Below, piece after piece: positions 11,803 through 23,624 of a DNA stretch of 64,000 bases. The position numbers and the translations under genes were made by a program. The DNA is taken from the NCBI GenBank assembly GCA_023974075.1, contig CM043800.1, forward strand, positions 41,080,187 to 41,144,186. Direction: 5' to 3'. A model generated the notes under the pieces. That model did not search any database. It was not told where the DNA came from and saw only the letters and a program-made list of their open reading frames with translations. Source of the DNA: Chaenocephalus aceratus (lineage: Eukaryota; Chordata; Actinopteri; Perciformes; Channichthyidae). How positions within the stretch are numbered: the first letter of the stretch is position 1; every line of letters starts with the position of its first letter.

Positions 11803-12671
11803 GTAAGTAACCAGCTAAGATTGTTAGCTACAGTGGTTGGGCCACGTCACGTGCTTAAAAAACTCGGATACAGGGTTAGTTTCGTAGGTTTTGTGATGTT
11901 ACAGATGGCGTTAGCCAATACTGATCAGCCTGGCCACATTTAGTTATTATAAACTATTAGCATTAACTAATCAATCTGCTAGGCTACAAGCAGGCGGCAT
12001 CTGTCAACCATATATTATATGCTTATATATATTTGTAATTCAGCAGTTAGCTATGTAGTGTTTTTGTGGGGATGAAAAAAACGTTAAAAAATATGCATTA
12101 CGTTGGTAACGTTTGGCCACACTTGCTAAAACAGTAAATCACAAAAAATATGGTTTTCCACTTTTTCACTCTGCAAGATCCTGCAAGGTGCATGCATCAC
12201 TGTCAGGATCTGCACATGATTGGTTGAATTCACAGTTTTAACAAATCAGAAATAAATCCCAAATTCTTTACTCACTATTAAAGGTGGGGTAGGTAAGTTT
12301 GAGAAACCGGCTCGAGATACACTTTTTGTTATATTCCATGGAATGCTTTTAACATCCCGATAGAAATGAATATCTGAAGTGCTTTGACAAAAATCCATAA
12401 CAAAATGTAATCTGTGGAAGCCGTAGTACTGTAAAAAAAATGTCATGGTTTTGATTTCCGGACTGAAACAATTTAATAGAGTGTAACCCAGACAATGGAC
12501 AAAGTGCTACTGCTTACAGTTAGTAATTGTTGCTGAAATAACTCTTACCCCCAAAGTTTGTTTAATGTGAAAATAATCTTAGATATATAGGAATTCTATA
12601 TTTAAATTGCTCTTTTAGTGAAGCTAAATTCAATTTCAAACAATCTTGTTTCTTTGATATGTTGTACACAG
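11803..12671. other. Intron 1 of the C2H2/transposase-like gene, with MITE fragment
   Basis: The intron starts GTAAGT at 11803 and ends CAG at 12671. It contains the left end of a TTAA-bounded MITE at about 12282-12460 (TTAA then AGGTGGGGTAGGTAA), a relative of the complete element at 45836-46268. The right end is not visible here. The rest is AT-rich with no coding signal. Confidence 0.55.
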
Positions 12672-13284
12672 GACAACATTCAACCTGATCAGCTTCCAGC
12701 CGACTCCAGCAGCAAGGATCAGAACCTTCACACACCTGACTCAGTCGAAGAGCAAATGGGCATCGACCAAGAAGGAGCTGTATGTTTTCTTTGTTGTTGA
12801 CTATCTACTGAAAATTAAGGGATGCTAAATAAAGGTCAGGCCGATATAGTAGTGGCTAATATTGGCCTAGCATATCATTTACATATCAATATTATGTCAA
12901 AATATTTCATTTAAATTCACCAAATGATTCATAACACCTAGAGGTATATGTGAAGATGTATTTCTATGTGCTGTACTAGCAAAACTAAATGAACACATAA
13001 AGAGGTAGAACGGCTTATTGTCTTGTTGGAATACTAATGTTTGATATGTTTTGGTCAGAGTTACAAAATATTAAATTATCTTTGCTAACCACATCTCACC
13101 AGTTTTTTATCATCAGATGTGCATACATTTAATGGTTATATATGTCTGTCACAGTGAGTAATGTTATACCTGCAAATGTCAAGTTACTACATTTTGTATA
13201 TTGTAGGATCTGACAACACATGCCACTGCCTTTGTTATCAATGCCCGATCCAAGCATCGTCTGTCACAGGTAAGATGCTTCCTT

Positions 13285-13700
13285 ACACATAATAATAATT
13301 CATTTATTTTATATAGGCGCCTTTCAAGGCTCTCAAGGTCGCCGTACAAACACATAAAAACAAGATACACAATACCTAACACCAGCATAAGAAACATAAA
13401 CAAGACAATGCAGTATATAACATATCAAATAAATAAAACAGAGGATGTGTGATGGATAACGATCAGGGTGGATATGCGAGTGTGAAGAGATATGTTTTGA
13501 GGCGTGATTTGAAAATGGGGAGAGAGTCAGTGTTGCGGATGTCAGGTGGGAGTGAGTTCCAGAGGCGGGGTGCAGAGCGGCTGAAGGCTCTAGACCCCAT
13601 GGTGGTTAAACGGAAGGGGGGTGCAGCGAGGCTGAGGGAAGCAGAAGATCTGAGTGTGCGGATGGGTGACAGAGCACAGTATTTGGCTACTTATTGTACA
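13285..13700 (-). mobile_element. L2-clade LINE 3' fragment, reverse orientation
   Basis: Read on the minus strand, it encodes the L2 C-terminus (LWNSLPPDIRNTDSL, then FKSRLKTYLF). It continues into a 3' tail with AAGGCGCCTATATAAAATAAA and an ATT-type simple repeat ending at about 13287. It lies in the intron between exons 13207-13269 and 13876 of the plus-strand gene. Confidence 0.75.
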
Positions 13701-14608
13701 CAGTTAGCAGTTAATAGTGGTTCCCTGATGGCCACGTTCAGTCTTAGTGGTTATCCACTTTACTGTTGTGTCTATGTCATAAGCAAAACTGTATATCACA
13801 TAAAGCTACAGTGATCATGATAATGTGTTCCAACATCAAAGATTAATCACATCACTTTCAATCTCTCATTTTCAGAAAGGCATGCATGACATTGTTGCTG
13901 GGGTGCAGCAGTATCACTCATCACTATCGGACAACCTCAGGACGCAGATGAAGGAAGCTCTAAAGAAGAATTCAGGAAGTACAACCAGTCAACTTGAAAA
14001 AGATGCAATGGATATATTTGACAGTTTCATTGACCCCTTTGCTAATGTTTCAACAACATGTCGCCAGAACAGTGTTATTAGGAAGCAGTTTTGTTGTGTG
14101 GATGCAGAGGAAATTCCAACTGCTCGAACCATATGCAGGAAGAAACGTGGAGGATCAACAGATTTTGTCATCAAAGACAAATTATTTTATTATGTACCAT
14201 TAGTCAAAAGTGTAGAGCAGTTCCTATTACATCTGAGGATTTTGACTATGATTGAAGAGGGACCCCAGAGGTGCAGCGAAGGTTTTTTTCATGACCTTGT
14301 TGATGGTTCTCTTTTAAAATCTCATCCCTTATTTTCAGAGAAACCAAATGCACTGCAGATCATTCTGTATACAGACGAAATAGAGATCTGTAATCCACTA
14401 GGATCCTTTGCATCAAAGAACAAGTTGTTAATGGTGTACTACACCCTAGGTAATATAAATCCAAAATGCAGGTCTAAGCTGGCTGCTATTAGGCTACTTG
14501 CGATGGCTAAATCAGTTGACCACCGTCAATCTGGCGTAGATGTAATATTGAATAGAATAAAGGAAGACATTGTACAGTGGTGTTAAAATGCAAACTATTA
14601 ACGGGGAG

Positions 14609-15265
14609 AAAGACCTTCCTTTTTGATAAAGCTTATAGTTAGGGCTGATTAGATTCAGCCCCTAGTTTTGCTGATATAGGCTTAGTTTGTCGGGGGACAT
14701 CTTACTTCTTCCTTCTCTCTGTCTGTCCCTGTGTCCACTCATGTTCCGATTAACCCAGCTTCCCCAAATGTCTTTCTTTTTGGTGTCTATATACGCCGGG
14801 ATCCGGAGTCATGGATGATCCTGCGGTCCTGTGTCCTGGATCGCGAGCGCTGGATCTTGAGTCGTGGCTGTGGTCCTGGATCATCGGTCCTGGATGGATA
14901 TCCTCGTGGATTCATCTTCCTATTATACACACATGCATTTCCAAACATCTGGACTACCTATGTTGCAAATGTATTATCTTTTCAATTTACACACGGCATC
15001 TATTGCACGTCTGTCCGTCCTGGGAGAGGGATCCCTCCTCTTTGCTCTCCCTGAGGTTTCTCCCATTTCCCTTTAAACTGTGGGTTTTCTCCGGAAGTTT
15101 TTCCTTGTACGATGTGAGGGTCTAAGGACAGAGGGTCTAAGGACAGAGGGTCTAAGGACAGAGGGTGTCGTATTGTCATACTGATATTCTGTACACACTG
15201 TGAAGACCACTGAGACAAATGTAACATTTGTGATATTGGGCTATATAAATAAACATTGATTGAAA
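14609..15265 (+). mobile_element. L2-clade LINE, 5'-truncated, inserted in coding sequence
   Basis: Starting at AAAGACCTTCCTTTTTGATA, it matches, in reverse orientation, the 3' part of the larger L2 copy at 49744-50376 almost throughout. It ends with the L2-style tail GATATTGGGCTATATAAAT and AAACATTGATTG. A 17-bp unit is tandemly triplicated at about 15119-15167 (GGGTCTAAGGACAGA core). It interrupts the transposase-like open frame just after VKMQTINGEK. Confidence 0.88.
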
Positions 15266-15931
15266 ACAATACATGGTGCTATGGTTTCTCTCTGTGGCGA
15301 CACCCTGGCAGCATGAACTCGCTGGGTTCAAAGAGGGAGTGGGCTTTGCTTACAGTAAGTGCAGACACTGAGTGTTCTTTTGAGGACATGCAGTCACAAT
15401 TCAACGAGGATGCATATATTAAAAGAACGTTGGAGAATCATGTCAGGCAGTGTGATGAAATAGAAAAGGCGAGCACAGACTTGCTTCGCAACAGCCTTAG
15501 AACAACATATGGGATCAATCGAAGGAGCAAGTTAGTTGACTTCCCATCCTTTGATATTATTCGGCAAACCCCGCAAGACATTATGCATGTCCTTCTAGAG
15601 GGTATAGCTGCTTTGGAAATGAAATGTGTTTTGAATCATCTTGTTCAGTCAGGAGAGTTAAATCTGGACTCTGTGAATTCAGCTATTCTTGGTTTCCCTT
15701 ATTCGCAGCTAGATGTTAGAGATCGACCATCCCCAATTTCTCTCAGTACACTTGTGTCAACTGATGGTAGACTAAGGCAGTCATCAGGGCACATGCTTGT
15801 CCTGTTGAGGATATTGCCATTTGTTTTGGAACATGTGAAAGTCAATGCATATGTGCAGTTGGTAATGGACTTAATAGAGATTGTTCAAATAGTGTTTGCA
15901 CCTGTTCTTACCATTGCAACTGTGTCAAGTA

Positions 15932-16810
15932 GACCCTCCAGAAAAACGCGGGCTAAAATCCTTGATTATGCGATCAAACATGCGGGGTTTTATGTGATTT
16001 TATGCGGTGAAATTGCGGGAAGTTGCGAAATATGCGGAAAAAATAAATATTGGGCTGTCTTATTTATTTATTCTCTCTCACACACAACCTGCCACTAACG
16101 TTAAACCTCTTTACTATTCAATTAAACACATTCAATGTGTATTTATTGTAAAAGCAATTGGGCTATTTTAATCACACTCTCTCTCTCTCTCTCTCACACA
16201 CACCCACACACACTTCTCCGCCTCATTCTGTTTTCATTTACTCGTTCGTTATCTGACCAGCTTCAATCTTGTAGGCTACTCACTTCGTTTCTTGTAGCCC
16301 TCGAAAAGGTTTTGGAGGTCGATGCCTCGGTGAACGTGAGTTGTTTGGCTTTCCTGTCCGCAGCAGCAGAAAGCTTTTTCGAATGTTTGAATAAATCAAA
16401 GTGGGTCGTCACCGTGGATGTTCTCTTATGCTCCAACACAGTTGCACGGGGTGCAGAATAGTTTCTCCCCAGACATCGGGGTACTGCTTTGCCCGGTCTT
16501 TAGCAGAAATGTTCGTCGGTAAATGAGATGGATTAGATTTTTTCATCTTGGTGAAGAGAAACTCTCGTGTGAGCTCCACACGTTCACTCTAAGGTGTTGT
16601 TTACCTTCTGTGATGCGCGAGCTGATGACGTCGCGCATCATCATCACTTCACGTCAAGACGAGTTAATTTTTTTTTTTTCAACTTTGTGTGGAAAAATGC
16701 GGGGATTATGCGGCCTTTTGATAAATATGCGACTTTTTAAAAAATATGCGCCATTTTGCTGATTATGCGGTAAATTCTGCGATCGCAGAATCGCGTTTTT
16801 CTGGAGGGTC
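15932..16810. mobile_element. TA-flanked MITE inside coding exon
   Basis: Termini GACCCTCCAGAAAAACGCG (left) and its inverted copy (right, CGCGTTTTTCTGGAGGGTC) are flanked by TA on both sides (15930-15931 and 16811-16812). A TA target suggests a Tc1/mariner-type or related mobiliser. Subterminal TATGCGG motifs repeat. It splits the coding region between FAPVLTIATVS and EQVK/LLIESHLKHW of the transposase-like gene. No transposase frame is present. Confidence 0.8.
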
Positions 16811-17553
16811 TAGAACAGGTTAAAGTTACTGATTGAAAGTCACTTGAAGCATTGGAAGGAGCTTTTTCCAGACCACAATGTTACACCTGAGCAGCATTAC
16901 ATGATACATTTGCCATCACAGATAGAATCATTGGGTCCCATGGTCAGACATATGTGTACGCGGTTCGAGTCTAAGCATTGTTTATTTAAGCAATGGGCCT
17001 CCAAGCTCAATTTTAAAAATGTATGCAAGTCTTTGATTAATCAGAACCAGATATATGAAAGCTGCCAAAATGTTGACCCTTCCAAGCACCCCATTGTTTC
17101 AAATGAAAAGGAGATAGGTCCTGTATCTGAGGTTAGAGATCTACAATATGTACGTGGAACATTGAGGGACTTCCTAGGTTTCAGTGAAATGAACCACGCT
17201 GTATCGGTGAAATGGCTTGTGATAAATACATTACTGAGAAGTCCTTGATCCTTGCCAATGTACTAAATGGTAATACACCAGAATTTGGACTTCTCAAAAG
17301 CATATTTCTTGTTGATTCTAAGCTTTATTGTTTGGAATATCAGCCTTTTCAGTCTGTATGCTTTGATAGAAATGTTATGGCTTATCAAGTTGAGGTCCCA
17401 CACCTTGCACAGGCCACTGAGTTAGTGGATGCCGAAAAGCTGGTTGATTTTACCTCTTATTACACAATCAGCAGAAAGGACCAAACCTACGTGCAAGGGA
17501 AATACTATCTTGGGGATGTAATGGAATTGCACAACAGTTCAAATGACTCATAG

Positions 17554-18284
17554 TGTGTTTCTTTGATATGATGATGTTGAAGCATTTACAGCAAACTCAG
17601 CAGGTTTAAATTTAGGACTAAGGTCCTGACTTAGGATATGTTATTAGCAGATACAAATGTTAGCTGTTTGGATTCCAGATGTGTTTTGCATTATAGTTTG
17701 CAGTGTGCCTAAATCATCATACATCAATAAATCATCTGTGTCTTTGTATAATACTGGGTCTTTCTTTCAGGTTGTGTTAAATGTTAATTACATAACATGT
17801 TATCAGCCATTTAGGTGTTTATCAACGCTGTTTATGTTTGCTAAATGCCCTTGGTCTGACTAATGTTACCGACTTTAACTTTTCAAATGAGAAACATAGT
17901 GCTCAATCACTTTAGCTTGCTGAATAATACATGCTGAAAAGAATGTTCTTAATGCAGTAGTTTGACTTGGCTGGTACTGTTATTTCTGTATACTGCATTT
18001 CATGGACATACTTAATTGATGTACTGACAATAAAACAATGAATTTAATTTGGTCAGATTATCTGTTTTTAATATGTTAAGAGATGAAAAAGGATAGGATG
18101 CTTGCAATAAGATATTCTGACTTTGAAAAAGCAGTTTTCTACTTATCAGTGTTGATCTAATACCTTTAGAATTATGGTATTTCTCAATTTAAACATGAAT
18201 TTACTCAGAATCAGTATTAAAATCTCAAGAACAAGTAATAAAACCTTATTAAGATAATTAAGTAAAAGCACTTAATGGAAGTGA
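17554..18284. other. 3' flank of the transposase-like gene
   Basis: AT-rich sequence following the stop at 17551-17553, with candidate polyadenylation signals AATAAA (17727-17732) and AATAAAAC near 18030. I see no exon. Confidence 0.4.
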
Positions 18285-18858
18285 AATTCACTACTGCAAA
18301 AACTTCTTTGTAAGAGGAAATATCTTAGCAGACAAAATATAAGCATGTTTTGTCTTGATTTAAGATATTTCATCTTAGTAAGATTTCAGTTTTTGCAGTG
18401 ACATCTGTGTCGCCATTGTAGAGCTTACAAAGAGTTACATTCTTGACTTAATAATAGTAAATGCTTAATAGGAGTATTTCCATCTTACTTAAGCCATACT
18501 TGCACATCTTATTTCAAGTAAGAGTCTCATATCATATAACTTAAAATAAGGGTAAATGGTCCTGAAATTAAAAAATCTAAAAGTTTATTTTGAGGGAAAA
18601 ATACTGTTTTTGATCATTTTTGGCTCATTTCTGTAACATAAGATTTCCTAATTCTGGTCAAATTAAGTTCAAAATTAGTTCTCCCAGCTAGTTTCAAGAT
18701 CTCATGTATCTAAATATCGCATCTTATTTCAAGATATCTTACCAAGCTAATGTTCACTTGTTCTTATGGCAGATATTTTTGCTCATAACAAGCGAAAACA
18801 TCTTGTTTTCATTATTTTTTTACTAGTTTTTGGAAGGGCTGTTTTTGCAGTAAAGTAC
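18285..18858. repeat. Palindromic MITE-like repeat with TACTGCAAAAAC ends
   Basis: The left end TACTGCAAAAAC (about 18292) and the right end GTTTTTGCAGTA (about 18842-18853) are inverted. An internal GTTTTTGCAGTG lies at about 18390. Many AAGATATTTC/ATCTTA blocks occur in both orientations. It resembles a widespread vertebrate short palindromic DNA repeat. I could not fix a target duplication. Confidence 0.5.
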
Positions 18859-19454
18859 GGATGTGTGTGTGAAAGAATACCGGCGCTAACAGTTATGGCG
18901 CAGTTCCTCCTGCGCGGTTTAAGCGTGCCGTGTCGTGCTGGGCCCGTTTTTTGGTTGCGTTAACACTATGCCTAGTTCCGGCCCGGGGGTGCTTTTTCTC
19001 CTTTTTTCTGGCCCGACAAAATCTTGGTTCTATCGGGGCCAACAAGCGGGCCAGCAAACAGGCGGAATATGCTAAACTAGTGAGAGAATCGCTGGCAAGG
19101 GGGCTACAACTACAACAAAATGAACATATTTTACGGTGATTTAATTGTAATACACGTTTCAAAATGATGCCGAAGTAACAACACACTGATACCGGTTAGT
19201 GAAAACCATGAATTAATGCTTAGAGAAGTCTGCAGACAGACGGCAGGCCAAACACCTTTTTAAAATGCGTGCTTCTTAATGGAGTCAGCTAAGCTAACGC
19301 CGTGTGTGCTCCGACCGTCCACACTCACAACAACGGCCTATACAGACATTAATAAAGCAGCGACTGTATTCGCCATAACACAGACAGTCTGTGGTTTGTA
19401 CTTGTTTAACTTCTGTCTAGTTTCTGAACAGATATGAGGAGCTGTGAGCTCTGA
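18859..19454. other. Unassigned spacer
   Basis: A GC-richer island at about 18890-19130 (GGCCCGACAAAATC, CGGGGCCAACAAGCGGG) sits in AT-rich surroundings. It may be the edge of an unrecognised repeat or a gene 5' region. Frames are short on both strands and I make no gene call. Confidence 0.3.
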
Positions 19455-19462
19455 GTGCTAAC

Positions 19463-20571
19463 TAGTGTTAATTTCGTCAGCTATCTTTTTATTTAGTTTT
19501 AGTCTTAGTCCTGTGTTAAATTTCCTTTTTAGTTTTAGTCATATTTAGTCACCTTCATCCTGTTTTTATTTAGTCAAGTTTTAGTCGACTAAAAGTCTGA
19601 GCATTTTAGTCTTATTTTAGTCAAAGAAAACTAATTATTTTAGTCTACTTTTTGTCAATGAAAACTGTTGAGTCTTTTTTAGTCATCAGATTATATAGAA
19701 CATTTCAGTCAAACTAGTCTAGCCAAAACCAATAATTTGTCATTTTAGTATATAAATAAATAAGATTATCTTGTCCTTATTTGATGAAAAACACAGGTTG
19801 AATGATTAAGCAGCTTTGCAGAGAGTATCTGCTCAGGTTTGTGGTGTTTGCAGCTGTGTTATGGCCACATTGCTTCCCTTCTGATAAAACAATGCATTCG
19901 CTTTTTTTCTCCGCCTCATTGTAGCGAAAATGGGCCCAAATATCACATCGTTTCTTTCTCCCAAGCCGTGGTGGCTTTAGACTTTTTCGTTGTCAGTCAT
20001 TTTGACGGACAGGATCGTAACATTTCCGTCATAATCCATTATTATCCGTCGAGTGCACAATGTATCACTCACTCGCGCTGACGGGGGGTATTCGGTTAAC
20101 GCGACCACTGCTCCTAAGCCCTGTTGTTGCCATTTTATTTTCTGTTAAATAAGGTTAGTATGACCATGAGTTAGACCCGAGTCTTCCTGACAGTTCATAT
20201 TGTGCCGCTGCCCGGTGTAATTCAAATGTACCGCCGCGCGCAGCACAGAAACAGCTGCTGCTCTGCCGCAGCACCGGAAATGGAACTGCTGGGAGAAAAA
20301 CTGACTATCAGAGATTTAACGTTATCTTTGATAATATTTCGTCTCCTCATTTTTCGTCAACGAAAGTAAAGAGAGATGTTGTCATAGTTTTTATTTAGTA
20401 AACTACATTTTCGTCTCGTCACTTTTCGTCAACGATATTGCATGATGAGTTCGTTACAGTTATTGTTTACTGCCGTCGGTGCCGTCTCGTCATCGTCTCG
20501 TTTTCGTCATGGAAAAAAAGGTCGTTGGCGAACATATTTCGTCATAGTTTTAGTCAACGAAATTAACACTA
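19463..20571. mobile_element. Non-autonomous hAT-like element, TSD GTGCTAAC
   Basis: Termini TAGTGTTAATTTCGT (left) and ACGAAATTAACACTA (right) are perfect inverted repeats. GTGCTAAC is duplicated exactly at 19455-19462 and 20572-20579. Subterminal TTTAGTC and TTTCGTC motifs are repeated many times. No transposase frame was found in 1109 bp. Confidence 0.92.
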
Positions 20572-20821
20572 GTGCTAACAGCTAACGGCTGATGTTGGTT
20601 TTCTGTGGTTCGCATTGATTTTTGTAGTATGGAAATGTAGTGGTATTAAAATGGTCATTTTAATATTAAGAAAGAAAAGATAGCAATTATCCTTGAACAA
20701 CTTATTTATTATATCACCAGTAATTACTTGCTACGGAAACCTCATGCTCACTTGTTTAACTTTTAAACGAGAAAGATCACATGTTTGAAACACGCGGTGT
20801 AACAAATGTGCATGATAAATG

Positions 20822-21048
20822 GGCGGCGGTGGTGGAGAAGTCCTTAGGGAGTTGGCTTGGCAACTGGAAGGTCACCAGTTCAAGTCCCGGCAAGACCAAG
20901 TGCTTCCGAGGTGTCCCTGAGCAAGGCACCGTTTTCCCTACACTGCTCCCCGGGTGCCGTTCAAAATGGCAGCACACTGCTCCTAAAGTTAGGATGGGTC
21001 AAATGCAGAGAAACAATTTCCCCACGAGGGATTAATAAAAGTCCGTCT
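20822..21048 (+). mobile_element. tRNA-derived SINE
   Basis: A Pol III box B-like sequence AGTTCAAGTCCC follows GGTCACC at about 20871-20888, in a tRNA-like head. The body has CTGAGCAAGGCACC and CTGCTCCCCGGGTGCC. The 3' part (GGGTCAAATGCAGAGAAACA, then TTTCCCCACGAGGGATTAAT) resembles LINE tails, as expected for a SINE that uses LINE machinery. It is not a tRNA gene: no cloverleaf is preserved. Confidence 0.75.
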
Positions 21049-21338
21049 TTTATTAAATGCATTTGTTGTTTGTTTAGCCACTTCTAAGATTTTAATGTTT
21101 GATTTTAAAGTTATGTGTTTGTTAAATGCGACTTAATCCAATGGAATTAAAGGTAATATGAATTTCGTTTCAGGTGCATGAAGAATCGTGGAGTATTATC
21201 AAAGGTATGGTTCACACTTGCATGCCATGATACAACATTTCAAGTAAATGTTTTTGCACAGTTTGTTTTGCAATACAAAATGTGGTTATTACAGTATTTC
21301 TATCAACTTTTGTTTGTTAAAAAGCATGAATCGCGAAG

Positions 21339-23624
21339 GTGCACCTGGAATCGAAGTTCATGTCCAAACTGGATGAATATACTCCTGGCCTTCTGAAACT
21401 GTTCCACTCCAAGGGAGGAACCGTGGGGTTGAAGTTGAAAGATGTCCTTATCCAGGTACCCTTCAATGAATATTATTATCATGACAAAAGGAGGTAATGC
21501 AAGGCTGTAATTCTCACAAAAGAAGTAATAGTTTTCAGCTTTATTAAGATCAGTACTTACTCAGGTTTATAATGTTAATTTTAAGTTAACATCTTCAGAA
21601 ATGTGTGCATTCAATTAGATTTTTACTCGAGGTCAGGCTAAAAGTCTACTTGACACAATTATATTGAAGGGTGTTTCTCATTCTTAGTACTTCATATTTA
21701 TATTCAAGCGGGCGTCAGAACATTTGAAATGCCTCTGAAAATAGGCTTGTCCAGGACAATATTTTCAACAGAATAGACCTCAATGTTAAAAAATATACTT
21801 AAACACTGAGGGTGTCAAAACAATTACACATTATAGAACAATTGAATGTCATCATATTGAACAGGTGCATGTATTTTCAGTAGCCACTGAGTGTACATTG
21901 TCTCTAATTACCAAAATTACAGCATTGTAACTATTTGTAATATATATGTTATTTACAGCATTGGTTGGTTGGGGTTGCTTTTAACACTGAATGATTATTG
22001 AAAAGATATGTCTGGTGTACTTAAACTTGTTAGATTGTATGCCAACAGCTTAACTGACATTTGTCATTTACTGATGGGTTTCTGTTTTTTGTTTTTTTAA
22101 ATCAAACTCTAATCGTATAAGTAATGAGCAATAAAATAAGGTAATGTTTATTTTTAAAGTAACAGACTGAGACACTCGTAGATAAGGCAACATTTTAGGT
22201 AATAAAGCACTGGGTGATAGGACGTGTTTCATTCAAATTAAACCATGTTTATTTTTTATTTCAGACTCCAAGCAATCCCAACATCAACATCACAAGAGAG
22301 GTTGTCATTCGCTGTCTGATGATTTACCTTGGGGAACGTACTGATCAGCTCTTAAAAGAGTATGATGTAAGTCAGGGGTGTCAAACTCAAGGCCCGGGGG
22401 CCGAATCTGGCCCGCGACTTCATTTAATGTGGCCCGCATGCAAAGAATATAATACGTTTATTATACGGTTACATGCCACTTTACAGGAGCACGTTGCCCA
22501 TAAACTACATGTCCCACAATGCATCTTGTTTTGTGACATGCTCACTGAAGAGACTTGCAATTATTTGCCCTAGACTTCTGCTTTCAGACGTAGTTAATTA
22601 TGAAGTTATTACCCTATCCGATAATAATCCAATGCAGAGGTAATAATGTATTATAATACATTATTTATTATATTTTTATATAGTCTTAAAGTCACAACCG
22701 GCCCTTTGAGTGCAACCATAATTCTGATGTGGCCCGCAATGAAATTGAGTCTGACACCCCTGATGTAAGTGTATCTCCCTCATCTCTCTATCTGTCTTCT
22801 CTCCTGGTATGTCTTGGCAAGGTCTAATCATAAAATAAAATGATACATATTTCCCCCAGAAACAAGCAGGATTGATCCAGTTGCTGTAATTGACTGCCAT
22901 CTTCAGAAATGGTCTTACAGTGAATTATTAAGATTGGTTGACCGGTGGCAAGCTTTTGCTAGAAAATGTAAAATAAGATATTCATCAATACACAGGTGTT
23001 ATTTATATATTAAAATACCTATGGATTTATTTAAATTTAAAAACATTTGACTCAATTCAGACTAAAATTGATGTTGTAATTAAATTGTTGAAAGTTGTTG
23101 GTGAAATTATCACCTAATTCTTAACTTAGCTGGGATGAAAATATGCTATTGCAAAATGCCTTTTGTTCTATTTTTCTAAAACACTGATGTAATTAGGGAG
23201 CATTCATTTCAAGTTTTCTTATCCAGTAAGTTGTAAGAAATTTGGTAAATTATTATATATTAATTGTTATCACCTTCTCCTTTGGCGGAACAGTCTGACA
23301 TATACAATGTTTTTGTAATTTCAGGATGCAGACAGCGCATCACAGGACCTTGCTGTTCAAGGGATGGCGATCAGCATCAAGACAAATGCTTCAGAGGGTT
23401 CCCATGACATCGGCGTTGTTGTAGAGGGCATCCGAGTGCTGACTTCTCAGGGGACCATTCCAAGGGCTTGCTGCATGCTCATTGGGATTGCATATGCAGT
23501 CAATCTTGCCTATCCCAAGCAGCTAAACTACACGTTCGAAGCCTTCCAGAAACTCTTTCTGGAACTGGACTGTTCAAAGCTGTCCCCAAAGTTGAACAGC
23601 CTGAAAAATAAGCTTCTTGCTTGA
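21339..23624 (+). CDS. 3' exons of a SAMD3-like/uncharacterised teleost multicopy gene
   Basis: Three exons join in phase: 21339-21455 (ESKFMSKLDEYTPGLLKLF), 22265-22366 (REVVIRCLMIYLGERTDQL) and 23325-23624, which ends at the stop after KLSPKLNSLKNKLLA. The last exon has GVVVEGIRVLTSQG, then MLIGIAYAVNLAYPKQLNY. The YPK-containing segment resembles the LTYPKCIATLL segment at the end of the minus-strand gene at 4200, so the two C-termini may be homologous. A small candidate exon at 21174-21204 (VHEESWSIIK) does not join in frame. The 5' part of the gene was not found. The 22366 donor has been duplicated by a MITE. Function unknown. Confidence 0.5.
22373..22762. mobile_element. hAT MITE inserted on a splice donor, TSD ATGTAAGT
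   Basis: Termini CAGGGGTGTCAAACTCA (left) and TGAGTCTGACACCCCTG (right) are inverted repeats of a Charlie-type hAT. The 8-bp duplication ATGTAAGT (22365-22372 and 22763-22770) contains the exon-intron junction of the upstream exon, GAT|GTAAGT. The element is 390 bp with GGCCCGGGGGCC and GTGGCCCGCA motifs typical of this MITE type. Confidence 0.94.
22771..23324. other. Intron sequence of the SAMD3-like gene
   Basis: AT-rich intron ending TAATTTCAG at 23324. I see no repeat or exon that I can name. Confidence 0.4.

Larger units (their letters stand above)
10690..17553 (+). pseudogene. C2H2 plus transposase-like protein (Tnp2/DDE-like), disrupted by three insertions
   Basis: Coding pieces are 10690-10779 plus 11623-11802 (exon 1, split by a MITE), 12672-12779, 13207-13269, 13876 to about 14610, about 15275-15929 and about 16813-17553. 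Removing the MITE and one TSD restores frame in exon 1: finger 1 (CVIC...HINRLH) joins finger 2 (CGIDGC...HVKRRH). The main domain carries YTDEIEICNPLGS (about 14369-14407), YGINRRS, then DIMHVLLEG (about 15579-15605) and RFESKHCLFKQW (about 16962-16997). Acidic residues in a YTD...D...RFESKH order recall DDE transposases, and DIMH recalls the Tnp2 family; this is inference. Breaks are an L2 insertion after 14610, a TA-flanked MITE at 15932-16810, and frameshifts near 14580, 15369, 16825 and 17225. The family is multicopy in teleosts and has no known role that I can name. Confidence 0.6.

Noticed and set aside
13449..13814. 121-codon plus-strand frame
   Set aside because: It is antisense to an L2 C-terminal fragment, which explains its length.
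20857..20900. tRNA gene
   Set aside because: Only a box B-like element in a SINE head; no complete cloverleaf, and the body is SINE-like.
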